NCBI GenBank assembly: GCA_021788685.1
Contig: JAJYKH010000057.1
Location: 1 to 11,788, forward strand
From: Deltaproteobacteria bacterium
Lineage (GTDB): Bacteria; Desulfobacterota; Desulfobulbia; Desulfobulbales; UBA5123
Direction of reading: 5' to 3'
Length of the DNA: 11,788 nucleotides
Shown in pieces: positions 1 to 6,713 of the stretch. Within the stretch, counting starts at the first letter, position 1, and each line of letters starts with the position of its first letter. The position numbers and the translations under genes were made by a program. Under the pieces are notes generated by a model that was not told the DNA's origin, did not search any database, and worked only from the letters and a program-made list of their open reading frames with translations.

Positions 1-1
1 G

Positions 2-352
2 ATCGACTCCATCCGCTCCGCCCTTTCCGGACTGCTCGGCTTTCAAAAAAAAATGGAGGCCACGGCCAACAACACCGCCAACGTGGACACCGAAGGCTAC
101 AAGAAGGTCAGGGTGGACTTGGCGGACGATGCGGCCGGAGGGGTGACGGCGAGCAGCCAGACGATCGAAACCCCCGGCCCTCTGGTCAAGGAGCCGACGA
201 GCAATGGATTCGAATCGGTTGAGCTTTCGAATGTGGATCTGGGCGAGGAAATTCCTAATGAGCTGCTGACGCGCCGGTTCTACGAGGCCAATCTCAAGAG
301 CATCCAAACGGCGGACGAGATGCTGGGAAGTCTGATTGATATCAAGAGATAA
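2..352 (+). CDS. Flagellar basal-body rod-family protein (5' end missing)
   Basis: The reading frame is open from base 2, so the gene continues beyond the left edge; 116 residues are visible up to TAA at 350-352. The N-terminal part has the flagellar rod signature, a run like SALSGLLGFQ followed by ANNTANVDTEGYKK, matching the family consensus ANNIANVNTxGYK. The C-terminal part (NELLTRRFYEANLKSIQTAD, then a short tail) matches the FlgBBR C-terminal helix that packs in the axial coiled-coil core. FlgC, FlgG and FlgE share this plan, but there is almost nothing between the two ends, so this is a minimal rod-type protein closer to FlgC or an uncharacterised short paralogue than to FlgG or FlgE. 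Its expected location is the flagellar rod, outside the inner membrane. The ATG at 53 is not the real start, because the conserved N-terminal helix lies upstream of it. No other flagellar gene is in view. I am sure of the family and unsure of the exact member. Confidence 0.85.
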   Translation: MDSIRSALSGLLGFQKKMEATANNTANVDTEGYKKVRVDLADDAAGGVTASSQTIETPGPLVKEPTSNGFESVELSNVDLGEEIPNELLTRRFYEANLKSIQTADEMLGSLIDIKR

Positions 353-354
353 GC

Positions 355-1680
355 CTACAACGCCGCACAGGTGATCTGCCCCCCCACCACGGTCAGCACC
401 GGCTGGCCCTGCAGCTCCCAGCCGAGGAAAGGCGAATTTTTGCTCTTCGAGACCACCCGGGAAGAATCGTAGGCGAACCGCCGCTCGGGATCGATGACGG
501 TGAGATCGGCCCGGGCGCCCACCCCCAATTTCCCCCCTTCCACCCCCAGGATCCTGGCCGGATTGAGCGCCAGGAGCTCCACCAGGCGGGCCGGCTCGAT
601 CACCCCCTCCCGCACCAGCGCAAGGGCGAGCGGCACAGCGGTTTCCAGACCGATGATGCCGTTGGCCGCGGCATCGAACTCCACATCCTTTTCCAGGATG
701 CTGTGTGGGGCGTGGTCGGTGGCGATGGCATCGAGGGTGCCATCCCGCAGCCCCTCCCGGATCGCCTCCACGTCGGCGCGGCTCCGCAGGGGCGGGTTCA
801 TCTTGGCCCTGGTGTCGTACTGGCCGACCGCCTCTTCGCTCAACGTGAAATAATGGGGGGCCGTTTCCGCGGTCACCCGGCAGCCCCTGGCCTTGGCGCG
901 GCGGATGAGGTCCACCGCTTCCCGGGTGCTGACGTGGGCGATGTGGATTGGCCGCGCGAGATACCCGGCCAGGGCCAGGTCGCGGTAGATCATGATCTCT
1001 TCCGCAATGCGCGGGATCCCCGCGAGCCCCAGCCGAGTGGCGAGAGCCCCTTCGTTCATCACCCCGCTTTGGCTGAGGGCCGGCTCCTCGGCATGGGAGA
1101 TCACCAATAACCCGTGATTGGCGGCATATTCCAGGGCCCGCCGCATGAGCTGGCTGTTGGCGACCGGCCGGCCGTCGTCCGAAACCGCCACCGCCCCGGC
1201 TCCTTTCAGCTCCCCGTACTCGGCCAGGACCTCCCCCTTGCTTTCCTTGCTGATGGCCCCCACCGGGTACACCCGGGCGTAGCCGGTGCGCGCTTTGGCC
1301 AGGATGAGGCTGGTCACCGCCTGATTGTCGTTCACCGGCCGGGTGTTGGGCATGCAGGCCACGGCCGTAAAGCCACCAGCAGCAGCAGCCCGGGTGCCGC
1401 TCTGCACCGTTTCCTTGTATTCCTCCCCCGGCTCCCGCAGATGCACGTGCATGTCGATCAGGCCGGGCAATACCCATTTGCCGTCACAATCGACATCCTG
1501 GGCATCCGGGGGCAGCCCATCGCTCTTGCCCGGGGGGCGGAAGCCGGCGATCTCCTCCCCGACGACCAGCACGTCGAGGACGGCATCGATCTTGCCGGCG
1601 GGGTCGATCACGCGGCCGTTCCGCAGAATGAGCGGCCGGCCGGCGGCTTCGCCCAAGGGATGAAAATGCAGCTCAGCCAT
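355..1680 (-). CDS. pyrC: Dihydroorotase, type I (441 aa)
   Basis: This enzyme cyclises N-carbamoyl-L-aspartate to dihydroorotate, the third step of de novo pyrimidine synthesis, in the cytoplasm. It belongs to the metal-dependent amidohydrolases. The motif DMHVHLREPG gives metal ligands H78 and H80 and substrate arginine R82. SDDG (167-170) holds the bridging aspartate used by type I enzymes instead of a carboxylated lysine. Further ligands are H196 in SHAEEP, H249 in IAHVST and the catalytic D322 in ATDHAPH. MNPPLR (294-299) contributes a substrate-binding Asn. All active-site residues are present, so it should be active; an allantoinase or hydantoinase is less likely given the REPG and CMPNT motifs. 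The length is close to the family norm, with about 15 extra residues before the usual start (LILRNGRVIDP). A weak GGATAG precedes the ATG. No pyrB, carA/carB or pyrR lies next to it. It ends 2 bases from the convergent flagellar gene. Confidence 0.95.
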   Translation of the reverse strand: MAELHFHPLGEAAGRPLILRNGRVIDPAGKIDAVLDVLVVGEEIAGFRPPGKSDGLPPDAQDVDCDGKWVLPGLIDMHVHLREPGEEYKETVQSGTRAAAAGGFTAVACMPNTRPVNDNQAVTSLILAKARTGYARVYPVGAISKESKGEVLAEYGELKGAGAVAVSDDGRPVANSQLMRRALEYAANHGLLVISHAEEPALSQSGVMNEGALATRLGLAGIPRIAEEIMIYRDLALAGYLARPIHIAHVSTREAVDLIRRAKARGCRVTAETAPHYFTLSEEAVGQYDTRAKMNPPLRSRADVEAIREGLRDGTLDAIATDHAPHSILEKDVEFDAAANGIIGLETAVPLALALVREGVIEPARLVELLALNPARILGVEGGKLGVGARADLTVIDPERRFAYDSSRVVSKSKNSPFLGWELQGQPVLTVVGGQITCAAL

Positions 1681-1725
1681 CTCTATCCATTCACCGGAGA
1701 ATTTATTGCGCCTGCGGGCCGGTCC

Positions 1726-1754
1726 ATCATTGACGATATCGGATGATATCGCAA
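1726..1754 (-). promoter_or_regulatory. Possible sigma-70 promoter for pyrC
   Basis: Read on the minus strand there is TTGCGA (1749-1754), a 17-base spacer, then AATGAT (1726-1731), about 45 bases before the pyrC ATG. Each hexamer matches the consensus at only 4 of 6 bases. The -35 element falls in the terminal GCAAAAAA tract of the neighbouring repeat, so the repeat may supply part of the promoter. The spacer contains one of two GATATC palindromes set 4 bases apart (1735-1750), which could be an operator. This is inference from base matches only. Confidence 0.22.
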
Positions 1755-1893
1755 AAAACCGTCACCTAAGCCAGGCTCGGCACAAAAGCTCGATATACAA
1801 GACGCGGTGGCGTCGCGAAAGCGGAGATGTACATCAGGTGCGTCGAGCATTTCGCGACCCGCCGCAACGCCGCAGATCGGACTTTTTGCGACG
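1747..1893 (-). repeat. Interspersed hairpin repeat, copy 1
   Basis: This is a roughly 147-base element able to fold on itself. The perfect arms GTCGCGAAA (1812-1820) and TTTCGCGAC (1850-1858) extend outward to about 16 pairs with one bulge (1804-1820 with 1850-1865). A perfect 10-base palindrome, GATGTACATC (1826-1835), lies between the arms. The outer ends carry inverted A/T tracts: TCGCAAAAAA on the left, TTTTTGCGA on the right. Its reverse complement aligns collinearly with the element at 5846-5965, sharing GCGTTGC, GAAATGCTCG and CCGCTTTC in the same order and at nearly the same spacing. It has no convincing coding content. It resembles REP or MITE-like intergenic elements; the exact ends are approximate and I cannot name the family. 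Confidence 0.7.
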
Positions 1894-1912
1894 CCATCAG
1901 ACTTTCTGCGAA
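1880..1912 (+). repeat. Two near-identical 12-base units at 20-base spacing
   Basis: GACTTTTTGCGA (1880-1891) is followed by GACTTTCTGCGA (1900-1911), with one mismatch and a 20-base period. The first unit is the right-hand end of the hairpin repeat; the second lies just outside it. This could be a partial duplication of the repeat end, the remains of a second copy, or coincidence. Confidence 0.45.
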
Positions 1913-2241
1913 ACTCTTACCACAAAACAATGAGTTCCGCTACGCCTTCCCCGCAGGCTTTCCTCTTCCCTGAAAAGAGCCCCCACCGTTGCCTTCGCCG
2001 GCTCTCATTCCTCCGGGCGCCAGCCGCTCTCCAGTGCGATGGTTCGGGGTGCTCGGAATTGATTGTCGATCTTGCGGCCCAAACGGGGTATCCTGGTCAT
2101 GTCTCTCTCGTCTTCTCACTCGCAAAAGCAGCTTCACCAACGGATCCGGCATATATTCCCTTGTTTTCGATGGCGAAACGCAGGTATTTTTTGGGCGAAA
2201 CCGTCGATTATCGCGATGCCGTTTCAACCCCCGATGAAGCA
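1906..2241. other. Leader region before the first sensor kinase, no gene seen
   Basis: The frame of the downstream kinase stays open through this region and back into the hairpin repeat at 1807. The encoded residues show no domain, the third-position GC is lower than in the kinase body, and no Shine-Dalgarno sequence precedes the ATGs at 1807, 1930 or 2170. I read it as untranslated leader. A TATATT (2152-2157) could be a -10 element, but no good -35 lies at the right distance. Confidence 0.45.
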
Positions 2242-4869
2242 ATGAACATGAAATTCGAGATGCTCGCGGAAATCGCCGATCACATCCCCGGCCTTATTTT
2301 CGCAAAATCGAAAGACGGCAAATTCATCTACGCCAACCGGGAATTCGAGCGGTTATTCAAGTTGGAGCGCGAGTGGCTGCTCGGGAAATCGAATGAAGAT
2401 TTCATGCCCCGGGAAACAGCGGGCGTCCTCGCTGCCAACGATCGCATCGTCCTGACCGAAGGCGTTCCTCACCGGTTCGACGAGCCGATTCTCATCGAAG
2501 GCGAACGGCGCCTCTCCTCGTGGCTCAAGTTCCCCCTCTTCGACGAATCCGGGGCCGTCTGCGGCCTGGCCGGCCTATCAATCGATGTCACCGGAAAAAG
2601 GCGGAACGAGGAGGCGCTGAAAGAGTCCACTGCCAGGCTGGAGGCCTTGATCCACGCCATTCCCGATATCGTCGTCTTCAAAGATGCAAAATTACGCCAC
2701 CTGCTGGTAAACAAGGCGGCCGAGAAGTTCATGGGCCTGAGCAGCCAGGAGGTGCCCGGCAAGACCATTAAGGAGCTCCTTCCGCCGAAGGCGGCAGCAC
2801 CATGCCGGGCCAGCGACGAGAAGGCCCTTGCCGCCCGGGGGCCCATGCACTCCGAAGAATCATTTGTCACCGACACGGGGAAGACGGTCTATCTCGACAC
2901 CATCAAGGCCCCGATGCATGATGAGCACGGAAGGCTCACGGGCCTGGTGATGGTCAGCCGGGACATCACCGAACGCAAGCGGACAGAGGAAGCGCTCCGC
3001 GAAAGTGAGGAGCGCCTCCGGATGTTCGTCGATTTCACCTCCAACTGGGAATACTGGATCAATCCCGACGGGACCTGCATCTATGTGTCCCCCGCCTGCC
3101 GGAAGATCACCGGCTACGGCCCCGAGCATTTCCGGGACTCCCGCCAGCTGCTCGCCCTGACCCATCCCGAAGACAAGTCCCTCTTCGCCGCCCATTTGGA
3201 GGAGCACGTGCGGGAAAGTGACCAACAGGTCGATCTCGATTTCAGGATCGTTGATCGGCAGGGGAAGGAACGGTGGCTGGCCCACACCTGCCAGCCGGTC
3301 TACGACAAGGACGGGCGGTACATGGGCCGCCGAGCCAGCAACAGCGACATCACCGAAAAAAAACGCGCCGAGGAGCAGATGAAGCTCTTCGTCGACCTGA
3401 TCGATCGATTCGACGATGCCCTCCTTGTCTTCGATCTCGCCACGGGTCGTCCCACCCTGGCCAACGAGAAGCTCTGCCGCAACCTGCAGTACACGCGGGA
3501 AGAGCTGCTGGGCATGCGCCCTTGGGATATCTCGGTCCGCTCGCCTGATTACTTCGAAAACCGCTTCCGGGAAATCCGGAAGGCCGGTTCCATCCTGTCC
3601 GAGGATCACCACCGCCGGAAGGACGGGACCACCTTCCCGGTGGAGGTGAACGCCAAATACACCACGGTGGGCGGCCGGGAATTCGTGGTGGCGGTAATTC
3701 GGGATATTTCGGAACGCAGGCGGATGGAGCAGGAGCTGCAAAGGGCGCAGAAGCTCGAATCCATCGGGCTGCTTGCCGGGGGGATCGCCCACGACTTCAA
3801 CAACATTCTCACCGCCATCCTCGGCAACATCACCCTGGCTCGGATGTTTCTCCCGCCGGAGGAAAAGGCCGCCGAACGCCTGGCGGTCGCCGAGCAGGCA
3901 TCGATGCGGGCGCGGGGGCTTTCGCACCAGCTCCTCACCTTTGCCCGCGGTGGGGCCCCCATCACCGAGACCACAGCCGTGCCGTACCTGGTGCGGGAAG
4001 CGGTTGGCCTTGCGGTGCGGGGGTCAAACGTCAGGGACGAATACGAATTCCCCTCCGGCCTCCGGCTGGTGGAAGCGGATCCAGGCCAGCTGAACCAGGC
4101 GATCAGCAACCTGGCGCTCAACGCGGTTCAGGCCATGCCCGAGGGCGGCATCCTGGCCGTCGCCGCGGCCAATGTCACCCTGCCGGGGGACAACTCCCTT
4201 GGCCTGCCGCCGGGCAACTATGTCCGCATCGATGTCCGGGACCAAGGGGTGGGCATTCCCGGTGAGATCCAGGAGAGGATCTTCGATCCCTACTTTACGA
4301 CCAAGGAGGGAGGCAGCGGCCTCGGCCTGGCCATCTCCTTTTCCATCGTGAAAAGGCACGGCGGCACGATCAGCGTCGACTCCGTGCCGGGGAAAGGGAG
4401 CACCTTTTCGATCTACCTGCCCGCCTCGAAGAGCACCCAGTACGCCCCGCCGGCTGGTCTCCCGGAGGAGGCCGTCACCGGGACCGGCCGGATCCTGGTG
4501 ATGGACGACGAGGAGGCGGTCAGCGGCGTGGCGGCCGACATGCTGGAGATGCTGGGGTACCGGGTCACAACGGTGCGGGACGGGGCCGAGGCGGTTGCCG
4601 CTTACCGGCAGGCCCTCGCCGCGGGCGACCCCTTCGATGCGGTGATCACCGACCTCACCATCCCCGCCGGGATGGGCGGCAAGGAAACGGTCCGGCGGCT
4701 CCTCGAGATCGATCCGGACGCGAAGGTCATCGTTTCGAGCGGCTACGGCAACGACCCGGTCATGTCCGATTACGCCCGATACGGTTTCAAGGGGATCATG
4801 CCGAAGCCCTACCGCTTGGCGGACCTGAGCAGAGTCCTGCTGGAAGTCCTGGGAAGGGAAAGAGCCTGA
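2242..4869 (+). CDS. Hybrid sensor histidine kinase: four PAS, HisKA, HATPase, receiver
   Basis: This is a predicted soluble phosphorelay kinase of 875 residues; no membrane segment is visible. Four PAS domains come first, at roughly residues 6-120, 125-247, 252-375 and 380-493. The first three end in linkers such as ITERKRTEEALRESEERL, typical of signal-transmitting coiled coils. The dimerisation domain has the phospho-acceptor H517 in GGIAHDFNN. The ATP-binding domain shows the N box (N623, N627), DQGVG (D667), FDPYFTTK and GSGLGLA (about 691). The C-terminal receiver (about 750-870) has the acidic pair D755/D756, phospho-acceptor D804, S832 and K855, all intact. The start is uncertain: the frame is open from 1807, but the first PAS begins just after ATG 2242 or 2248, and the upstream residues are unlike protein and partly encoded by a repeat. 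A weak GAAG lies 8 bases before 2248. No partner response regulator adjoins it. The PAS ligands and cofactors cannot be read from the sequence. Confidence 0.93.
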   Translation: MNMKFEMLAEIADHIPGLIFAKSKDGKFIYANREFERLFKLEREWLLGKSNEDFMPRETAGVLAANDRIVLTEGVPHRFDEPILIEGERRLSSWLKFPLFDESGAVCGLAGLSIDVTGKRRNEEALKESTARLEALIHAIPDIVVFKDAKLRHLLVNKAAEKFMGLSSQEVPGKTIKELLPPKAAAPCRASDEKALAARGPMHSEESFVTDTGKTVYLDTIKAPMHDEHGRLTGLVMVSRDITERKRTEEALRESEERLRMFVDFTSNWEYWINPDGTCIYVSPACRKITGYGPEHFRDSRQLLALTHPEDKSLFAAHLEEHVRESDQQVDLDFRIVDRQGKERWLAHTCQPVYDKDGRYMGRRASNSDITEKKRAEEQMKLFVDLIDRFDDALLVFDLATGRPTLANEKLCRNLQYTREELLGMRPWDISVRSPDYFENRFREIRKAGSILSEDHHRRKDGTTFPVEVNAKYTTVGGREFVVAVIRDISERRRMEQELQRAQKLESIGLLAGGIAHDFNNILTAILGNITLARMFLPPEEKAAERLAVAEQASMRARGLSHQLLTFARGGAPITETTAVPYLVREAVGLAVRGSNVRDEYEFPSGLRLVEADPGQLNQAISNLALNAVQAMPEGGILAVAAANVTLPGDNSLGLPPGNYVRIDVRDQGVGIPGEIQERIFDPYFTTKEGGSGLGLAISFSIVKRHGGTISVDSVPGKGSTFSIYLPASKSTQYAPPAGLPEEAVTGTGRILVMDDEEAVSGVAADMLEMLGYRVTTVRDGAEAVAAYRQALAAGDPFDAVITDLTIPAGMGGKETVRRLLEIDPDAKVIVSSGYGNDPVMSDYARYGFKGIMPKPYRLADLSRVLLEVLGRERA

Positions 4870-4877
4870 AGGGCCTT

Positions 4878-5831
4878 TTATTCTCTGAGGAGCAGAAGAA
4901 GGCGCGCCAGGTCGCGCTCGTCGAAGCGGTGGAGGCCCGCCTCCCGGGCCACGCGCATGGCTTCCCGGTATTCCCCGGCGGTGATCGTCCGGTCGAGGGG
5001 CGGGAAGTCGCAGGCCCGGCCGCAGGGCCGATACTGGTCCATGACGTTGACATAGGTGTCCAAAGAGATCTCCGTCGCGAGAAAATGCATGATCTCCGCC
5101 GTTTCCCCCACTCCTTCCGGCATGATCAGGTGCCGCACCAGGAGCCCCTTCACCGCGATCCCCCGCCCGTCGATGATCAGGTCTCCCACCTGCCGGTGCA
5201 TTTCCCGGAGGGCCGCCCGCGCCCGCTCAGGATAGCCGGGTGCCCTGGCATGGCGCTCGGCCGTTTCTGCCCGCCAGAATTTGAAATCAGGCATGTAGAT
5301 GTCGACCACCCCATCAAGGAGCTGGAGGGTCGCCACCGAATCGTAGCCGCTGGAGTTGTAGACCAGGGGAACCGTGAGGCCCTTCTCGATGGCAGCGGGC
5401 AGGGCGGCCAGGATCTGGGCCGCCACGTGGCTCGGGCTGACGAAATTGATGTTGTGGCAGCCCTGCTTCTGGAGGCTCACCATCATCGCCGCGAGCTGCC
5501 CGGGGCCGGTCCCGACCCCCTCTCCGCCGTGGCTGATCTCGTAATTCTGGCAGAACACGCAGAACAAGTTGCATTGGGCGAAGAAAATGGTCCCCGAGCC
5601 CCCGCTGCCCACCAGCGGGCCTTCTTCGCCGAAATGGGGCGCATAGCTGGCCACCTGGGCCAAGGAGCCGGTCCGGCAGACCCCCAGCTCGCCGGCCAGC
5701 CGGTCCACCCGGCAGCGCCGGGGGCAGAGCTCGCAGCTCCGCAGCCGCTCTCGGGCGGCCTCGATGCGGGCAGCCAGCTCGCCCCTGGCATGGAGGGCAA
5801 GGTAGCCGGCTTGAGAAGAGGAATCGGTCAT
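4878..5831 (-). CDS. Radical SAM protein, PflX/COG1313-like (317 aa)
   Basis: The radical SAM cluster motif is C87-NLF-C91-VF-C94, the CX3CX2C pattern that binds the SAM-cleaving 4Fe-4S cluster. GSGGSGTIFF just before it and CQNYEIS just after it are hallmarks of the PflX group related to pyruvate formate-lyase activases. A second cysteine set near the N terminus (C33, C36, C40 in CELCPRRC, and C52 in GVC) probably binds another cluster. Further cysteines (C125, C270, C274) are present. The family has no established reaction to my knowledge, and the substrate here is unknown. No glycyl-radical enzyme gene is adjacent, so activation of a neighbour is not supported. The start is supported by the family-like N terminus (GYLALHARGEL). 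However, no Shine-Dalgarno is visible, because a repeat begins about 15 bases upstream. It converges with the hybrid kinase, leaving 8 bases between the two stop codons. Confidence 0.88.
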   Translation of the reverse strand: MTDSSSQAGYLALHARGELAARIEAARERLRSCELCPRRCRVDRLAGELGVCRTGSLAQVASYAPHFGEEGPLVGSGGSGTIFFAQCNLFCVFCQNYEISHGGEGVGTGPGQLAAMMVSLQKQGCHNINFVSPSHVAAQILAALPAAIEKGLTVPLVYNSSGYDSVATLQLLDGVVDIYMPDFKFWRAETAERHARAPGYPERARAALREMHRQVGDLIIDGRGIAVKGLLVRHLIMPEGVGETAEIMHFLATEISLDTYVNVMDQYRPCGRACDFPPLDRTITAGEYREAMRVAREAGLHRFDERDLARLLLLLRE

Positions 5832-5845
5832 CCGCGCAATATCTG

Positions 5846-5965
5846 GAAACGGTCTTTTCGCCCGATTGCTGCGTTGCTTGGTCGCCTGGAAATGCTCGCG
5901 TACAGGAAGTACGCACCGCTTTCAGGCTCCCTCGCGCCTTGCACTCGAACGAAAATCCTCGTTTC
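5846..5965 (+). repeat. Interspersed hairpin repeat, copy 2
   Basis: The element has a central perfect stem, GCGTAC (5898-5903) and GTACGC (5909-5914), with a 5-base loop. Outer arms are GCCTGGAAATGC (5884-5895) and GCTTTCAGGC (5918-5927), pairing with two bulges. Its ends are imperfect inverted repeats: GAAACGGTCTTTTCG (5846-5860) against the complement of 5950-5965, reading GAAACGAGGATTTTCG. It matches the reverse complement of the element at 1747-1893 in order and spacing of GCGTTGC (5871-5877), GAAATGCTCG (5889-5898) and CCGCTTTC (5916-5923). It fills most of the 177-base gap upstream of the radical SAM gene and probably forms part of its leader RNA. No transposase is present. Confidence 0.7.
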
Positions 5966-6008
5966 TGGCTAGAAGGGCTAGGCAAGGGCGGGAAGCCGCA
6001 GCTTCGTT

Positions 6009-6281
6009 TCAAGGGGAACCGGCAGCGGCCATGAGCTTCCGGTTGCGAAAGTAGAGCAGGATGTCCACCAGCACCATCAGACCGTTCAGCATGTAGAGGT
6101 AGATCACCCCGTCATACGAATAATACAGCTTGTGGAAGACCCCTGCCACATAGCCCACCAGGACGATGCACAGGAAGACCAGGCTCTTGCCGGCATTGGT
6201 CCGCGCCCGGTAGGAATGATAAATCGAAAAGGGCCAGGCCGAGCCGAAGCAGAGCAGCATGATGATCTCGAAAATGCTCAT
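6009..6281 (-). CDS. Small three-helix membrane protein, SemiSWEET/PQ-loop-like
   Basis: This 90-residue hydrophobic protein has three predicted membrane helices at about 4-22, 33-52 and 58-78, and a short basic tail (RNRKL). The layout is that of bacterial SemiSWEET sugar carriers: a proline in the first helix (WPFSIYHSY, P17), a loop with basic residues and GKS before the second helix, and an Asn in the third (N66 in YMLNGLM). The PQ pair itself is absent; the comparable place reads WPFS. I recall similar small proteins from other bacteria annotated only as hypothetical, so transport is an inference from shape. Its substrate, if any, is unknown. The start is firm, with TAGGAG 7 bases before the ATG. 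It is on the same strand as the radical SAM gene but separated by the repeat, so co-transcription is possible but not shown. Confidence 0.8.
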   Translation of the reverse strand: MSIFEIIMLLCFGSAWPFSIYHSYRARTNAGKSLVFLCIVLVGYVAGVFHKLYYSYDGVIYLYMLNGLMVLVDILLYFRNRKLMAAAGSP

Positions 6282-6288
6282 GATCAGA

Positions 6289-6294
6289 CTCCTA
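6289..6294 (-). promoter_or_regulatory. Ribosome binding site of the small membrane protein
   Basis: Read on the minus strand the bases are TAGGAG, 7 bases before the ATG at 6281. It is a near-consensus Shine-Dalgarno sequence and fixes the start. Confidence 0.7.
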
Positions 6295-6588
6295 GGACAG
6301 CAGCCAGCGTGGGCGGGCCGACGCCAGGAAAATTCAGAACAGCGGACGGCTCGCCCCGGAGTGGTCCGGCGGCCGGCTGTTTGCTGGCAACCAATCTAGG
6401 TGGCGGCTAAAAAAAGTTCAAGAAAAGAGTGACAGTGGGGGCCCGTTCACGAGGGAATGATATGCCGTTTGGTCGAGGAGGCGGATCATGGCCCCATTCT
6501 GCAACCCCTGAGGTGCTCCGGCTGTGGACGGGACCGGCCGCCGCCACGCCGGGGGCGGCAAAGCGGGTTTCAGCAGGCCTCACGCCTG

Positions 6589-6617
6589 TTGTTGCGCGCG
6601 GGAAAAATGAGTATGGT
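6589..6617 (+). promoter_or_regulatory. Possible sigma-70 promoter for the KamA-type gene
   Basis: TTGTTG (6589-6594), a 17-base spacer and TATGGT (6612-6617) would start transcription near 6624, about 90 bases before the chosen ATG. Both hexamers keep the most conserved positions except the final T/A. The call rests on base matches only. Confidence 0.25.
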
Positions 6618-6713
6618 AAGCCGGTTCCGCGGCTTGCCGGCAAGATTCGCATCCTGCGGCGAGAGGGCAGCCGTTCCTTCAATTTTTTTTGGCAAATCAC
6701 GTCCAACTCCCCC

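Larger units (their letters stand above)
6282..6713. other. Divergent intergenic region, 432 bases
   Basis: This gap lies between the leftward membrane-protein gene and the rightward KamA-type gene, so it should hold promoters for both. I find no RNA gene and no convincing small ORF with a ribosome binding site. The KamA frame is open back to 6429, but the residues in between are a low-complexity Gly/Arg/Pro-rich string typical of chance translation of GC-rich DNA. A small hairpin, CAGGC-CTCAC-GCCTG, lies near 6574-6588. Confidence 0.5.

Noticed and set aside
4860..4885. Possible shared intrinsic terminator between the convergent hybrid kinase and radical SAM gene
   Set aside because: AGCC, TGAA and GGGCCTTTT give only a very short, mismatched stem, which is not enough to call.
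1747..5965. The two repeats as part of a CRISPR array or an insertion sequence
   Set aside because: There are only two copies, 4 kb apart and in opposite orientations, with no regular spacers, and neither encodes a transposase.
4929..5972. Plus-strand open frame of 347 codons opposite the radical SAM gene
   Set aside because: It is antisense to a gene with intact cysteine motifs and runs into the repeat. Its composition is that of a shadow frame.
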